Below are positions 10,717 through 19,912 of a stretch of 64,000 nucleotides of DNA, piece after piece; positions within the stretch are counted from its first letter, which is position 1; every line of letters begins with the position of its first letter. The notes under the pieces are model-generated. The model did not search any database, was not told where the DNA came from, and saw only the letters and a program-made list of their open reading frames with translations. This DNA comes from Kibdelosporangium sp. MJ126-NF4 (GTDB lineage Bacteria; Actinomycetota; Actinomycetes; Mycobacteriales; Pseudonocardiaceae). The translations under genes were made by a program, and so were the position numbers. The stretch is taken from assembly GCF_000826545.1 (NCBI RefSeq), contig NZ_CDME01000021.1:29076-93075 (forward strand), written 5' to 3'.

Positions 10717-10734
10717 GTGGTCGGATCCGACCAC
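10717..10734. promoter_or_regulatory. Perfect 18-bp palindrome upstream of sigD
   Basis: GTGGTCGGATCCGACCAC is a perfect two-fold palindrome lying 137 bp before the chosen sigD start and about 100 bp downstream of the BldM-like gene. It looks like an operator; the binding protein is unknown. Confidence 0.5.
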
Positions 10735-10838
10735 GAATGGCGGCACCCGAATGGTCCGGCAGATTCCGGCATGCGGAACGGCCCGAGGTCACCAACCCCC
10801 GGGCCGCACCACGTTTGTAGATAGTCCTCGATCCGCCG

Positions 10839-11435
10839 CTAGGAAACCAGACCCCGGCGGAAACCGTGTGCCACAGCCTGCGCACGGTCGCGCACACCCA
10901 GCTTGCGGAACAGCCGCCTCGCGTGGGTCTTCACTGTGTCCTCGGACAGGTAGAGCTCGCGCCCGATCTGTCCGTTGCTCTTGCCCTGACTCATCCCGCG
11001 CAGTACCTGCAGCTCACGGTCGGTGAGCTGGACACCGGGATCGGAGGGCTGACGCGGCGCGGGCACCGAGGTGCTGGCCAGCGTGTGCGCCAGCGCGGCG
11101 ACCAGTTCGGGACGCGAGGCGTCCCAACGCAGGTAACCACGGGCGCCACCAGCGATCGCCGCGGCGATGCTGCCCGCATCGTCCGGCGCTCCGAACACGA
11201 TGACGTTGGCCTGGGGATTGGCCGAGACGAGACGACGCGTCGCTTCCACGCCAGTCGGTACGGCGCGCTGGGTACCTACGAGCACGACGTCCACCGGCTG
11301 GCGGGAGAAGCGGGCGAGCAACTCGTCACCGTGCGCTACGCAGTCGATGCGACTAACCCCGGGTACAGCAGACATAACGCGGGTGAGACCTTCCCGCACG
11401 CTGCGCCGGTCGTCGCAGATCAAGACCGTCGTCAC
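10839..11435 (-). CDS. bldM: BldM-type atypical response regulator
   Basis: 198-aa NarL/LuxR-type regulator with an N-terminal receiver domain and a C-terminal HTH (LTDRELQVLRGMSQGKSN; LSEDTVKTHARRLFRKLG). Sequence and position beside sigD and the whiB gene match Streptomyces BldM, a regulator of aerial growth and sporulation. The acidic pocket is CDD (residues 7-9), but position 54, the phospho-acceptor Asp of BldM, is Gly (VLVGTQRA). The receiver is therefore unlikely to be phosphorylated there. The GTG start overlaps the upstream stop by four bases (GTGA), so it is the last gene of an operon with the TPR-like and B12-MerR genes. Confidence 0.85.
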   Translation of the reverse strand: MTTVLICDDRRSVREGLTRVMSAVPGVSRIDCVAHGDELLARFSRQPVDVVLVGTQRAVPTGVEATRRLVSANPQANVIVFGAPDDAGSIAAAIAGGARGYLRWDASRPELVAALAHTLASTSVPAPRQPSDPGVQLTDRELQVLRGMSQGKSNGQIGRELYLSEDTVKTHARRLFRKLGVRDRAQAVAHGFRRGLVS

Positions 11436-12412
11436 GGGGACTCCTTCCTGCAGCCGAGTGACGTTCCTCCTCCCCTATCGGACGCTTGCGCGCGAACCTT
11501 GACACGATCTGGTGGTAATTCTGTGAACGAGTTCGCCCGGATGCTCGGCTGAGTGGGTTCACCCGATGTCAGCAGCGTGTCCGGAACCCACGGCGACGAC
11601 GCTGCCAGGCGACGCGCGATCGGGTCGGATCGTCGTAACACACAGTGCAGAGCACCCGCGGCCCGGCGACGGTGGTCGTCGGCGTTGGCGGGGTCCAGAT
11701 CGGCCAGCAGAAGTGAGCAAGGCCACACCAGCGGGAGAAGCCCGTACTCGATCGCCTGGTCGACCACTCCCGCCGCGAGCTGCCGGGCCCGGATGCGTTC
11801 CGTGACTCCGCCGCGCACGGTCAGCGCGGCCGCGAGCACCATTCCGGACTTCGCGATGTGCCTGCGCGCCCCGGCCGCCCGCGCCCGGCGCAACGCGGCC
11901 TCGGCGTTCGGTACCGATTCAGCCGGATTCCCGGCGGCCAGTTCCACCTCGGCCCTGACCCACCCGAGCCGGACCTGGCCACGCCAGCCGACGTCGCCGA
12001 GGGCGTCGGCGGCAGCGATGAGCCTGCGCGCGGTCGTCAGCCTGCCGGTGCCCAACGCGTCGGCCGCGAGCCCGAGCAGGGCGTCCGAGCGCGCCCCCAG
12101 GGTGTCGATCCCGTCACAGTCGCCGTCCGCGGTGTCGGTCAGCCGGGCGAGCGCGGCCGCGTCGAGCCGCCGTGCCACGTCGTGGCCGCCCACCTGTCGG
12201 CGGTGTGAGCCGAGGGTGCTCGCGGCCAGCGAGGCGATCACCGCGTCGGCGTGCCTGAGCAAGCCGGTGAGGATCGCCGAGGCCGCCGCGTAGCGGCCCT
12301 GGCCGCCGAGCACGACAGCGGCCAGCCAACGGTCCCTCGGATGCTCTCCGACGGTCACGTGCGCGTCCGGGCGGTCGCCGAAGGCAGCCACCCTGAGGTG
12401 ATCACTCGTCAT
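11432..12412 (-). CDS. TPR-like helical protein, Rv3415c-type position
   Basis: 326-aa soluble Ala/Arg-rich helical protein. Repeated pairs of helices (RYAAASAILTGLLRHAD, GTGRLTTARRLIAAADAL, GNPAESVPNAEAALRRA) suggest tetratricopeptide-like repeats. No enzyme motif is visible. It occupies the place of M. tuberculosis Rv3415c between sigD and whiB3. The ATG at 12412 overlaps the stop of the B12-binding MerR gene (ATGA), and its own stop overlaps the bldM start. A longer open frame upstream is antisense-like low-complexity sequence inside the MerR gene and was not used. It may link the two regulators as a partner protein (inference). Confidence 0.75.
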   Translation of the reverse strand: MTSDHLRVAAFGDRPDAHVTVGEHPRDRWLAAVVLGGQGRYAAASAILTGLLRHADAVIASLAASTLGSHRRQVGGHDVARRLDAAALARLTDTADGDCDGIDTLGARSDALLGLAADALGTGRLTTARRLIAAADALGDVGWRGQVRLGWVRAEVELAAGNPAESVPNAEAALRRARAAGARRHIAKSGMVLAAALTVRGGVTERIRARQLAAGVVDQAIEYGLLPLVWPCSLLLADLDPANADDHRRRAAGALHCVLRRSDPIARRLAASSPWVPDTLLTSGEPTQPSIRANSFTELPPDRVKVRAQASDRGGGTSLGCRKESP

Positions 12413-13302
12413 GTGCGGGCACCAACGACCACCGCCTCGATCTGGTCGACGGCGTCGGCCAACGCGTCGAGCCGCTGTACCTGGTCCGGCAACGGGGCCG
12501 TGGCCCAGCCGGGGCCGCAGCCGAACAACCTGACCCGCTGCGGGGTCCCGGACACCCGCTCGAACACGGCCGGATCGCCGTGCCTCGGCAGCTGCGCCCA
12601 CAGCACCACCGCGGCCGGAGCCGAGCGGCGGACGGCCGCGGCGAGCGCGTCGGCCGGGAGCGCGGCACCGAGCATCTGGCTTCCGACCTCCCGGCGCGCC
12701 AGCGCGGCACGCAGTACGTACAACGGCAGACTGTGCCGCTCCTCAGGCGCACAGCACAGTAATACCGGTCTCGGGTTGCGCGCCGGGCCCAGCAACGGGG
12801 TGGCGGCGATCATCGCGGCCAGGACGCACTCGTTGAGCAGGTGCTCGACCTCGACGCAGGCCCCCGAATGCGCCCAGCGCCCCGCCACGGCCGTCAGCAC
12901 CGGCCGGACGACCCGGTCCCAGCACGCGATCACGCCGTCGGTCTCGATCGCCTCGTCCAGCAGCCGGTGCACGCCTGGTGTGTCCATCGCGAGAGCGGCC
13001 CGGCCGAGCCCACGCGCCAGCGTCGACTCGTCGGGGACGGCGACCGGCTGCGGTGCGAGCTTGTCCGGCTCGGCGTGCGCCCTGAGCGCGTACTCGGCGG
13101 CTTCGGCGGGGGACGCGCCACGCAGCAGCGCACGCTGCATCAGCTCAAGGCGTGCGACGTCCTCCGGGCCGTAGCGGCGGTGCCTGCCTGTGGTGCGACC
13201 ACGCGGGCCGAGTCCGTACCGGCGGTCCCACGTACGCAGAGTCGACGGCGCCACACCCAGCCGACGAGCCACCGCCGCTACCGGCAATGACGGCTCGGGC
13301 AC
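12409..13302 (-). CDS. MerR regulator with cobalamin-binding domain (CarH/LitR type)
   Basis: 297 aa. The N-terminal MerR helix-turn-helix (VAAVARRLGVAPSTLRTWDRRYGL) is followed by a four-helix segment with W143, nine residues, then E153-H154. That spacing is the adenosylcobalamin-capping motif of the light sensor CarH. The C-terminal Rossmann-like domain has His190 (PEERH) where B12-binding domains carry the lower axial His ligand. Family members sense B12 or light and repress until released. The GTG start is chosen for AGGAAGG seven bases upstream. It is the first gene of a three-gene operon with overlapping stop/start codons that ends in bldM. Confidence 0.85.
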   Translation of the reverse strand: MPEPSLPVAAVARRLGVAPSTLRTWDRRYGLGPRGRTTGRHRRYGPEDVARLELMQRALLRGASPAEAAEYALRAHAEPDKLAPQPVAVPDESTLARGLGRAALAMDTPGVHRLLDEAIETDGVIACWDRVVRPVLTAVAGRWAHSGACVEVEHLLNECVLAAMIAATPLLGPARNPRPVLLCCAPEERHSLPLYVLRAALARREVGSQMLGAALPADALAAAVRRSAPAAVVLWAQLPRHGDPAVFERVSGTPQRVRLFGCGPGWATAPLPDQVQRLDALADAVDQIEAVVVGART

Positions 13303-13520
13303 CCCATACCCTTCCTGAGGTATCCCGAATATCGATTTCGGCCCCGTCGCCACGCCTCTCATCGTCCGATCGGTCGCAGTGCCCGGCAACCGGAGGCTCG
13401 GGACCCATGGTCCATGTCGCATACGTGACCAGGGAGTTTCCTACGGAGTGATCGTTTTCCGCGACGCTGTGTATCGCCGGTGTCACCTTGTGCTGTCCGT
13501 AATGGGTCGGTTACTGGATT

Positions 13521-13543
13521 GGGTGATCTGTAGGTGATCACCC
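13521..13543. promoter_or_regulatory. Operator-like dyad upstream of whiB
   Basis: GGGTGATC, seven bases, GATCACCC: perfect 8-bp arms ending one base before the -35 box. The position suits an activator of the whiB promoter. Candidates in the same locus are the BldM-like and B12-MerR proteins (inference). Confidence 0.6.
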
Positions 13544-13572
13544 TTGAACAAGTATTGGCGCGGTTCTACTGT
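13544..13572 (+). promoter_or_regulatory. Promoter of whiB
   Basis: TTGAAC (13544-13549), 17 bases, TACTGT (13567-13572). Good match to a vegetative promoter. The leader would be about 55 bases with GAGGAGG before the ATG. Confidence 0.65.
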
Positions 13573-13634
13573 CGCCATCGTTGGACCGAATGGAGTACAG
13601 ACGTCCTCTCCACGAGACGAGGAGGCGGGCCACG

Positions 13635-13937
13635 ATGGCGGATACGCGCAGGCTTCCCGGCCCCAACGCGGACGTATGGGACTGGCAGCTCGAAGGCAGC
13701 TGTCGCGGCATGGACAGCGCCTTCTTCTTCCACCCAGACGGCGAGCGCGGGCCGGCACGCAGCAGGCGGGAGGCGCGGGCGAAAGCGATCTGCCACGCCT
13801 GCCCTGTCCTGGAACTGTGCCGCAAACACGCACTCGCGGTACACGAGCCGTACGGGATTTGGGGCGGGCTCTCCGAGTCCGAACGAGACAACATCATCAA
13901 AACCCGCAAACGAAGTTTCGTCGGCGCGGCCACCTGA
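13635..13937 (+). CDS. whiB: WhiB-family iron-sulfur regulator (WhiB3/WhiD)
   Basis: 100-aa Wbl protein. The four cluster-binding cysteines are Cys23, Cys53, Cys56 and Cys62 (CHACPVLELC). The GIWGG turn and a basic C-terminal segment (KTRKR) for DNA contact follow. Wbl proteins bind a [4Fe-4S] cluster, sense NO/O2 and act with sigma factor region 4. Position between sigD/bldM and groEL matches whiB3 of M. tuberculosis and whiD of Streptomyces. The ATG at 13635 has GAGGAGG upstream. Transcription ends at a strong bidirectional terminator just after the gene. Confidence 0.95.
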   Translation: MADTRRLPGPNADVWDWQLEGSCRGMDSAFFFHPDGERGPARSRREARAKAICHACPVLELCRKHALAVHEPYGIWGGLSESERDNIIKTRKRSFVGAAT

Positions 13938-13966
13938 CCGCATCGACCCCAGACAACTGAATAGAG

Positions 13967-14001
13967 AAAGGCGCCGACCGGATCCCGGTCGGCGCCTTTT
14001 T
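13967..14001. terminator. Bidirectional rho-independent terminator
   Basis: Perfect 15-bp stem 13967-13981 / 13985-13999 (AAAGGCGCCGACCGG) with a 3-base loop, flanked by A and T runs on both sides. It serves whiB on the plus strand and the convergent membrane protein gene on the minus strand. Confidence 0.9.
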
Positions 14002-14011
14002 CACACGTCGC

Positions 14012-14620
14012 TCAGATGCCGCTGATGCACCACTTCGAGCCGCTCTTGCGCATCTCCATGGTGAAGCCCTCGCTCTGGCCGCCCATCTTCATGGTGATCC
14101 TGGCCTGCGCGGTCGAGCCGGTCTCCTTCACGTCGTCCACCGTCGCCGTCACCCCGGACGGAACCCTGGACAAGTCGCGTTTGAGTTCGCTGGCCGCCGT
14201 GCTGTTGCAGGCCAGCGAGTCGATCTGGCTCGTCGACTTCGACTCGATGGCGTCCACAGCCGCCTGGGCCAGCGCCTCCGGGGTGCCGCCACCGCCGCTG
14301 TCGCTGCCGCCCGTCGACCGGCCACCGGAGGGCTTGTTCGGCCCGGGAACGGTCACGTCGGGTGCGCCTGCGGGCTTGTCTCCACCGGCCGACGAGGAGC
14401 CGCTGTCGTCCTTGCCGGACAGCACCAGCACCAGCACCAGCGCGATCACGGCCGCAGCTGCGACGCCCGCGAGCGCGATGATCATGCCGTTGTTCTTCTT
14501 CGGCGGGTAGGGCGGTGGATATCCCGGCTGCTGCGGGGGATACCCGCCCTGCTGCTGCGGGTAGCCACCCGGCTGTTGCTGCTGATAGCCGCCGTACTGC
14601 GGTCCCTGCGGATAGCTCAC
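14012..14620 (-). CDS. Single-pass membrane protein with Pro/Gln/Gly-rich N-terminus
   Basis: 202 aa. The cytoplasmic N-terminus is rich in Tyr, Pro, Gln and Gly (repeats like QQGGYPPQQPGYPP). One transmembrane segment follows (MIIALAGVAAAAVIALVLVLVLS in two stretches, about residues 46-68). An external Ser/Gly/Pro linker leads to a C-terminal domain of about 90 residues with two Cys (LACNST and KWCIS), possibly a disulfide-stabilised DUF4333- or lumazine-like fold (inference). GTG start with GGGGGA eight bases upstream; convergent to whiB and divergent from groES. Function unknown. Confidence 0.75.
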   Translation of the reverse strand: MSYPQGPQYGGYQQQQPGGYPQQQGGYPPQQPGYPPPYPPKKNNGMIIALAGVAAAAVIALVLVLVLSGKDDSGSSSAGGDKPAGAPDVTVPGPNKPSGGRSTGGSDSGGGGTPEALAQAAVDAIESKSTSQIDSLACNSTAASELKRDLSRVPSGVTATVDDVKETGSTAQARITMKMGGQSEGFTMEMRKSGSKWCISGI

Positions 14621-14828
14621 ACCTACTGTCCCCCAGCTTCTGCTCACCCTTTCGCGGGAGCATAACCAGCGGGAACGCTCCCCGCAGACTTTCGGCCATC
14701 CTGTTACCCGGCCGTCCGACGGCCCGTGTCACCCCCGCTGGCCAGGACAACGGCGACGATGAGACGGGCTGACGAGGGACCGCGAGTCCCCCATACTGGG
14801 GACAGCCGCGGATGAGAGCGGGGCCTCG

Positions 14829-14858
14829 TTGAAGCGTTGGCACTCGACTCGGTAGAGT
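14829..14858 (+). promoter_or_regulatory. groES promoter
   Basis: TTGAAG (14829-14834), 18 bases, TAGAGT (14853-14858). The CIRCE element overlaps the spacer and -10 box, as expected for HrcA repression. Confidence 0.55.
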
Positions 14859-14863
14859 GCTAG
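14837..14863. promoter_or_regulatory. CIRCE element (HrcA operator)
   Basis: TTGGCACTC, nine bases, GAGTGCTAG. It matches the CIRCE consensus TTAGCACTC-N9-GAGTGCTAA with one change in each arm, and lies about 100 bases before groES. HrcA itself is not in the window. Confidence 0.92.
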
Positions 14864-14966
14864 TTGCACGGCACCAGACACCGCCCCGGCACCCGCGACG
14901 GCGGGGTGGCCAGGAGCCGCTGTAGGTACCTGCCAACGCTTTGGAAGACCCATGGAGGTCACCCCC

Positions 14967-15260
14967 GTGAGCGTGAACATCAAACCGCTCGAGGACAAGA
15001 TCGTCGTCCAGGCCAGCGAGGCCGAAGCGACGACCGCGTCCGGTCTGGTCATTCCGGACACCGCCAAGGAGAAGCCCCAGGAGGGCAAGGTCCTGGCTGT
15101 GGGCCCGGGCCGCATCGACGACAACGGCAACCGCGTCCCGCTGGACGTGAGTGTCGGTGATGTCGTCATCTACTCGAAGTACGGCGGCACCGAGGTCAAG
15201 TACAACGGCGAGGAGTACTTGATTCTCTCCGCCCGCGATGTGCTGGCCGTCGTCAACTGA
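14967..15260 (+). CDS. groES: Co-chaperonin GroES
   Basis: 97 aa. It caps the GroEL ring and closes the folding chamber. The mobile-loop region [19 protein letters not shown] and the C-terminal [14 protein letters not shown] are typical. I use the GTG at 14967 because GGAGG lies eight bases upstream; an ATG at 14952 would overlap that ribosome site. It is controlled by a CIRCE element. groEL follows after 81 bases that contain a strong hairpin. Confidence 0.97.
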   Translation: MSVNIKPLEDKIVVQASEAEATTASGLVIPDTAKEKPQEGKVLAVGPGRIDDNGNRVPLDVSVGDVVIYSKYGGTEVKYNGEEYLILSARDVLAVVN

Positions 15261-16964
<1,704 letters not shown>

Positions 16965-16984
16965 ACCCAGTAGCCAGCCCAACC

Positions 16985-17024
16985 ACAACGGCGCCCCTCG
17001 CCTCGGCAAGGGGCGCCGTTGTTC
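16985..17024 (+). terminator. groEL terminator
   Basis: ACAACGGCGCCCCT (16985-16998) pairs perfectly with 17009-17022 around a 10-base loop; a short T-containing tail follows. Confidence 0.8.
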
Positions 17025-17063
17025 ATAGCCTGCGTCACCATCGCGTGGTGTCGTCGAGCGGGC

Positions 17064-17069
17064 TACCGT
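17064..17069 (+). promoter_or_regulatory. -10 box before the DUF6247-like gene
   Basis: TACCGT, then seven bases, then GTG at 17077, in the leaderless pattern. An alternative GTG at 17068 overlaps the box. Confidence 0.45.
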
Positions 17070-17076
17070 GAACAAC

Positions 17077-17406
17077 GTGGCTTCTCCCGCATCGCGGCCT
17101 TCGGACTCGCCAGCTCCCACACTGCTGTCGGCCAATATCCCGCAGGCAATCCGGGACGCCCTCGTCGGTTCGGAACGCGCCGAGTTCGAACAGCGCTACG
17201 CCGAGGAGATGGCTGCAGCAGCGCACACCTTGAACCTGGCTGGCGTGCTCACAGTGCTGGGCACGTACCGCAAGATCGCCGAGATCACCCAACGGCAAGG
17301 ACCGCACGCACACCAGCGCATGCTCGATCAAGTCGACCGTCTACTACAGGGCCAAGACGTGCCCACTGTGTTTGGTCAAGAGCACAAGACACACAGACCA
17401 GAGTGA
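17077..17406 (+). CDS. Small helical protein, DUF6247-like
   Basis: About 109 aa, cytoplasmic. The core (RAEFEQRYAEEMAAAAHTLN followed by AGVLTVLGTYRKIAEI) resembles DUF6247 proteins, small actinobacterial proteins often found beside XRE or toxin-like genes; I am not certain of the family. Start taken as GTG at 17077 from the promoter spacing; GTG at 17068 adds three residues. The XRE regulator follows after 30 bases on the same strand, so they probably form an operon. Antitoxin-like function is possible but not shown. Confidence 0.6.
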   Translation: MASPASRPSDSPAPTLLSANIPQAIRDALVGSERAEFEQRYAEEMAAAAHTLNLAGVLTVLGTYRKIAEITQRQGPHAHQRMLDQVDRLLQGQDVPTVFGQEHKTHRPE

Positions 17407-17436
17407 GGAAGTCGACGAAGACAGGCAGGCACCAGC

Positions 17437-18633
17437 ATGGACTTCGGTGAGGCGTACATCGGGCAGCGGGTCCGCGAAATTCGAAACTGGCGCGGGTTGA
17501 ACCTTCGGACTGCTGCCGGTCTGGCTGGGATCTCGTACACGTATTTGGGGCAGATCGAGCGCGGCGAGAAGCCAGTCAGCAAGCGACGCGTGTTGGAGTC
17601 TCTGGCGTGGGCGTTGAAGGTGTCGCCTACCGAACTGACCGGCGCTCCGTACGCGCCCTCTGATCCCGTCAGCAGCGCCTCACACGCCGCGCTCGACCAG
17701 ATCGAAACAGCGTTGACCGAATGGCTGCCGGGCGAGTTGCCCGACACCGGCCCAGCCCGTGAGTGGCCACACGTCGCGGCCGAAGTCGACAGGCTCACGC
17801 ATGTACTGCGCCCGCAATCGGACTACGCCGGTCAAGGTGAAATGCTGCCGTCGCTGATTCGAGACCTGCTCGTCCACACACACGGCGAGAAAGCCGAATC
17901 GGCACTGGAAGGGCTGATGTCCGCCTACTACGCGTCCGGCAACGTCGCCGCACGCCTCGGTAAACGCACGCTGACCTACTTGGCGGGCGATCGCGTCCGC
18001 GCGACAGCGGAACTGCTGGAGTTGCCCGAATTGCTGGGAGTCAGCGCGTGGATACGCGCACAGTTTCTGAGCGCCGCCTCCCGACCGCGACAATACAAAC
18101 TGGCTCTGGAGGCAGTGGACTACCCAGGCGCCCGACTGGAATCCCGAGGCATGGGCCACCTGACAGCTGCGATGGCTGCCGCCGCACAAGGTGACGCAGT
18201 CACAGCGAACTCACACCTGACTGAGGCCACAAGGATGGCCGCGAAGGTCGAACCGTCTCCGTCCTGGGGCCTTGGCACACTGAACTTCGGCCAGGCGAAC
18301 ACCGGAATCTGGCGCGTGGCGATCGGTGTCGAACTTGGCGATGGCGGGAAAGTCGCGGAGATAGCACGCACAGTGGACTGGAAGACGGTCCCAGTATCAC
18401 GTCAAGGCGCGTTCTGGATGGATCTGGGACGTGGCTTGATCCAAGACCGCGCGACTCGCGAACGTGGCGTCCATGCGCTGTTGAAAGCCGAAGAGCTCAC
18501 GCCCCAACAGGTGCGCGCCAACCCGTTCGCACGCGAAGCTGTAGTCACGTTGCTGCGATCCGCGCAACGCAACGCCGGAGGGCGCGACTTGCGTGGTCTC
18601 GCATGGCGAATGGGCGTAGCCCCGAAAGGGTGA
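17437..18633 (+). CDS. XRE-family regulator with long C-terminal sensor region
   Basis: 398 aa. The N-terminal HTH is clear: IGQRVREIRNWRGLNLRTAA then GISYTYLGQIERGEKPVSKR. The remaining 320 residues are helical with TPR-like character and no enzyme motif, the form common in actinomycetes for signal-peptide- or metabolite-sensing regulators. Codon use is less GC-extreme at third positions than in flanking genes. The next gene on the strand, at 18911, is a likely target or partner. A perfect hairpin lies eight bases past the stop. Confidence 0.8.
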   Translation: MDFGEAYIGQRVREIRNWRGLNLRTAAGLAGISYTYLGQIERGEKPVSKRRVLESLAWALKVSPTELTGAPYAPSDPVSSASHAALDQIETALTEWLPGELPDTGPAREWPHVAAEVDRLTHVLRPQSDYAGQGEMLPSLIRDLLVHTHGEKAESALEGLMSAYYASGNVAARLGKRTLTYLAGDRVRATAELLELPELLGVSAWIRAQFLSAASRPRQYKLALEAVDYPGARLESRGMGHLTAAMAAAAQGDAVTANSHLTEATRMAAKVEPSPSWGLGTLNFGQANTGIWRVAIGVELGDGGKVAEIARTVDWKTVPVSRQGAFWMDLGRGLIQDRATRERGVHALLKAEELTPQQVRANPFAREAVVTLLRSAQRNAGGRDLRGLAWRMGVAPKG

Positions 18634-18640
18634 ACCGATC

Positions 18641-18667
18641 CGCTTGTGCACTTCTGGTGCACAAGCG
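18641..18667 (+). other. Hairpin downstream of the XRE gene
   Basis: CGCTTGTGCAC (18641-18651) pairs perfectly with 18657-18667 around the loop TTCTG. No T run follows, so it may be an operator or RNA structure rather than a terminator. Confidence 0.5.
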
Positions 18668-18715
18668 ACAAGATTCCACCCTTAGCGTCACATCCCATAA
18701 TTGGGAGGTGACGAC

Positions 18716-18844
18716 GTGGAGACGGTGTTACCGCGCCGGACGACACGGATCCTGAGGTGCGGGTCGTCGCATTCTTGCGCGAACACACAGACGCGACAGG
18801 TCAGGCTGATTGTCCGTGGCCTTCGCCTGGGCGAGAGCAGTTGA
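18716..18844 (+). CDS. Possible small peptide gene
   Basis: 42-codon frame starting GTG GAG ACG GTG, with GGGAGG seven bases upstream. The peptide is Arg- and Cys-containing (ILRCGSSHSCANTQTRQVRL). The support is the good ribosome site and the place between an XRE regulator and its putative partner gene. Composition gives no clear coding signal, so it may be spurious. Confidence 0.3.
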   Translation: METVLPRRTTRILRCGSSHSCANTQTRQVRLIVRGLRLGESS

Positions 18845-18910
18845 GTGGTGGCGCATCGGGTGGCATCTCCTTCATGTCAACAACGCCGTTGGTCAACATG
18901 AGAGAATCGC

Positions 18911-19549
18911 ATGACACACATTCTGACTTCAGAGAATCCCACCCCGCGAATCGTGGTTCCGTACATAACGTCGTGGAGCGAGGAAGATGACCCGTTGGAT
19001 GCCGCGCTGCTGCTCGAACACGGTGGCCGACTCGCGTACCTGAACGAGACTCTGACCGATCGCGACGCCAAAGGAGTGCTGTGGTGTAGGACATTTTTCC
19101 GCCCACGGCAGGGAAAACCGAACTTCGGTGTTGTCCACCCGCTGCGCCAGCGCCGCGCGATGCTCAGGTTGCTCTGCCAGGTGTGCGGCAGCCCGGCTAC
19201 ACGCTCGGACAACGGGATCCTGTGGCTGCTCAAGGATCACCGCGACGACTGGCCGAACTGGCCAGCGGACATGGCAGTCACTGAGCCGCCAATCTGTATG
19301 GCGTGCGCGAAAGTAGCCAGCCGGTTGTGCCCTGCGCTCAGACCTGGCGCGGTGCTGTTGTGGGCGCGCACATTCCCCGTTGTCGGCGTGTACGGTCCCG
19401 TCTATCGGAGCACAGGCGTGGTCCGAGTTGTCTCCAGCGAGGAACAGCGAATTGTCACCTACGGAGACCCGGCCATCAGGTGGGTATGCGCGACGAGTCA
19501 GATCCGCAGACTCAACGACTGCACGATCGTCTCCATGGACACGTTGTGA
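18911..19549 (+). CDS. Uncharacterised Cys-rich protein beside XRE regulator
   Basis: 212 aa, soluble. Two Cys pairs (CQVCG near residue 94 and CMACAKVASRLC near residue 130) could form a zinc knuckle; the N-terminal half has a WSEEDDPLDAALLLEHGGRL segment. I do not recognise a named family, though similar proteins are common near XRE genes in filamentous actinomycetes. Its stop overlaps the start of a tiny downstream gene (GTGA), which implies translational coupling. It may be a target of the upstream XRE regulator (inference). Confidence 0.65.
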   Translation: MTHILTSENPTPRIVVPYITSWSEEDDPLDAALLLEHGGRLAYLNETLTDRDAKGVLWCRTFFRPRQGKPNFGVVHPLRQRRAMLRLLCQVCGSPATRSDNGILWLLKDHRDDWPNWPADMAVTEPPICMACAKVASRLCPALRPGAVLLWARTFPVVGVYGPVYRSTGVVRVVSSEEQRIVTYGDPAIRWVCATSQIRRLNDCTIVSMDTL

Positions 19550-19662
19550 CGCGGTACTGGGCTGACGGGCCCTGCCCGCCTTGGTGCGACAACGACCATC
19601 CAGCGTTCCGCGAACACCTGTCCACCAACTGGTCCTGTCAGATCATCCTCACTATCGACTGA
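19546..19662 (+). CDS. Tiny Cys/His protein, 38 aa
   Basis: GTG start inside the stop of the previous gene (GTGA). The peptide contains CPPWCDNDHPAFREH, a compact C-x3-C-x3-H-type arrangement resembling the N-terminus of small zinc-binding DUF6907-like proteins of actinomycetes. It ends soon after at WSCQIILTID. It is either a genuine small protein coupled to the preceding gene or a truncated relative of a longer one. Confidence 0.5.
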   Translation: MTRYWADGPCPPWCDNDHPAFREHLSTNWSCQIILTID

Positions 19663-19912
19663 ACGGCTTCCATCCTGCGCCTGTGTCTGTTCGCCTCGGG
19701 AAACACGAGCACATAACCGCTGCTAGACCCAGTCCGGACACCGAGGGGTTCGAGCGGACGGGACAGCCTCCAGTAACGCGATCGGGTGATCAGTCGTCTG
19801 CGCGGTCGGGGTCACCGGGGCTGGTGAACTTCTCGGTAAGCGGGGCAAGTGGCTGGGAAGCTGCTGATGATGTCCACATCGGGCAGTTACCCGACAGCGG
19901 GAGGTTTGTGCT

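Larger units (their letters stand above)
13303..13634. other. Intergenic region between B12-MerR and whiB, with promoter and operator
   Basis: 332 bases between divergent genes with no credible coding sequence. The right half holds the whiB promoter and a 23-bp dyad listed separately. The left half, next to the MerR gene, holds its own ribosome site; I see no clear promoter for it. Confidence 0.6.
14621..14966. other. Intergenic region upstream of groES
   Basis: 346 bases between divergent genes. It holds the groES promoter and CIRCE operator (listed separately) and a leader of about 100 bases. I see no further coding sequence. Confidence 0.6.

Noticed and set aside
10581..10772. Longer sigD start (ATG at 10772)
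   Set aside because: The extra 64 residues have no match to SigD as I know it and no ribosome site, and they would contain a perfect 18-bp palindrome more likely to be regulatory. It is not fully excluded.
19663..19912. Hidden gene or RNA in the gap before the second flavin oxidase
   Set aside because: Both strands give only short frames without starts or ribosome sites, and no convincing hairpin or tRNA fold was seen.
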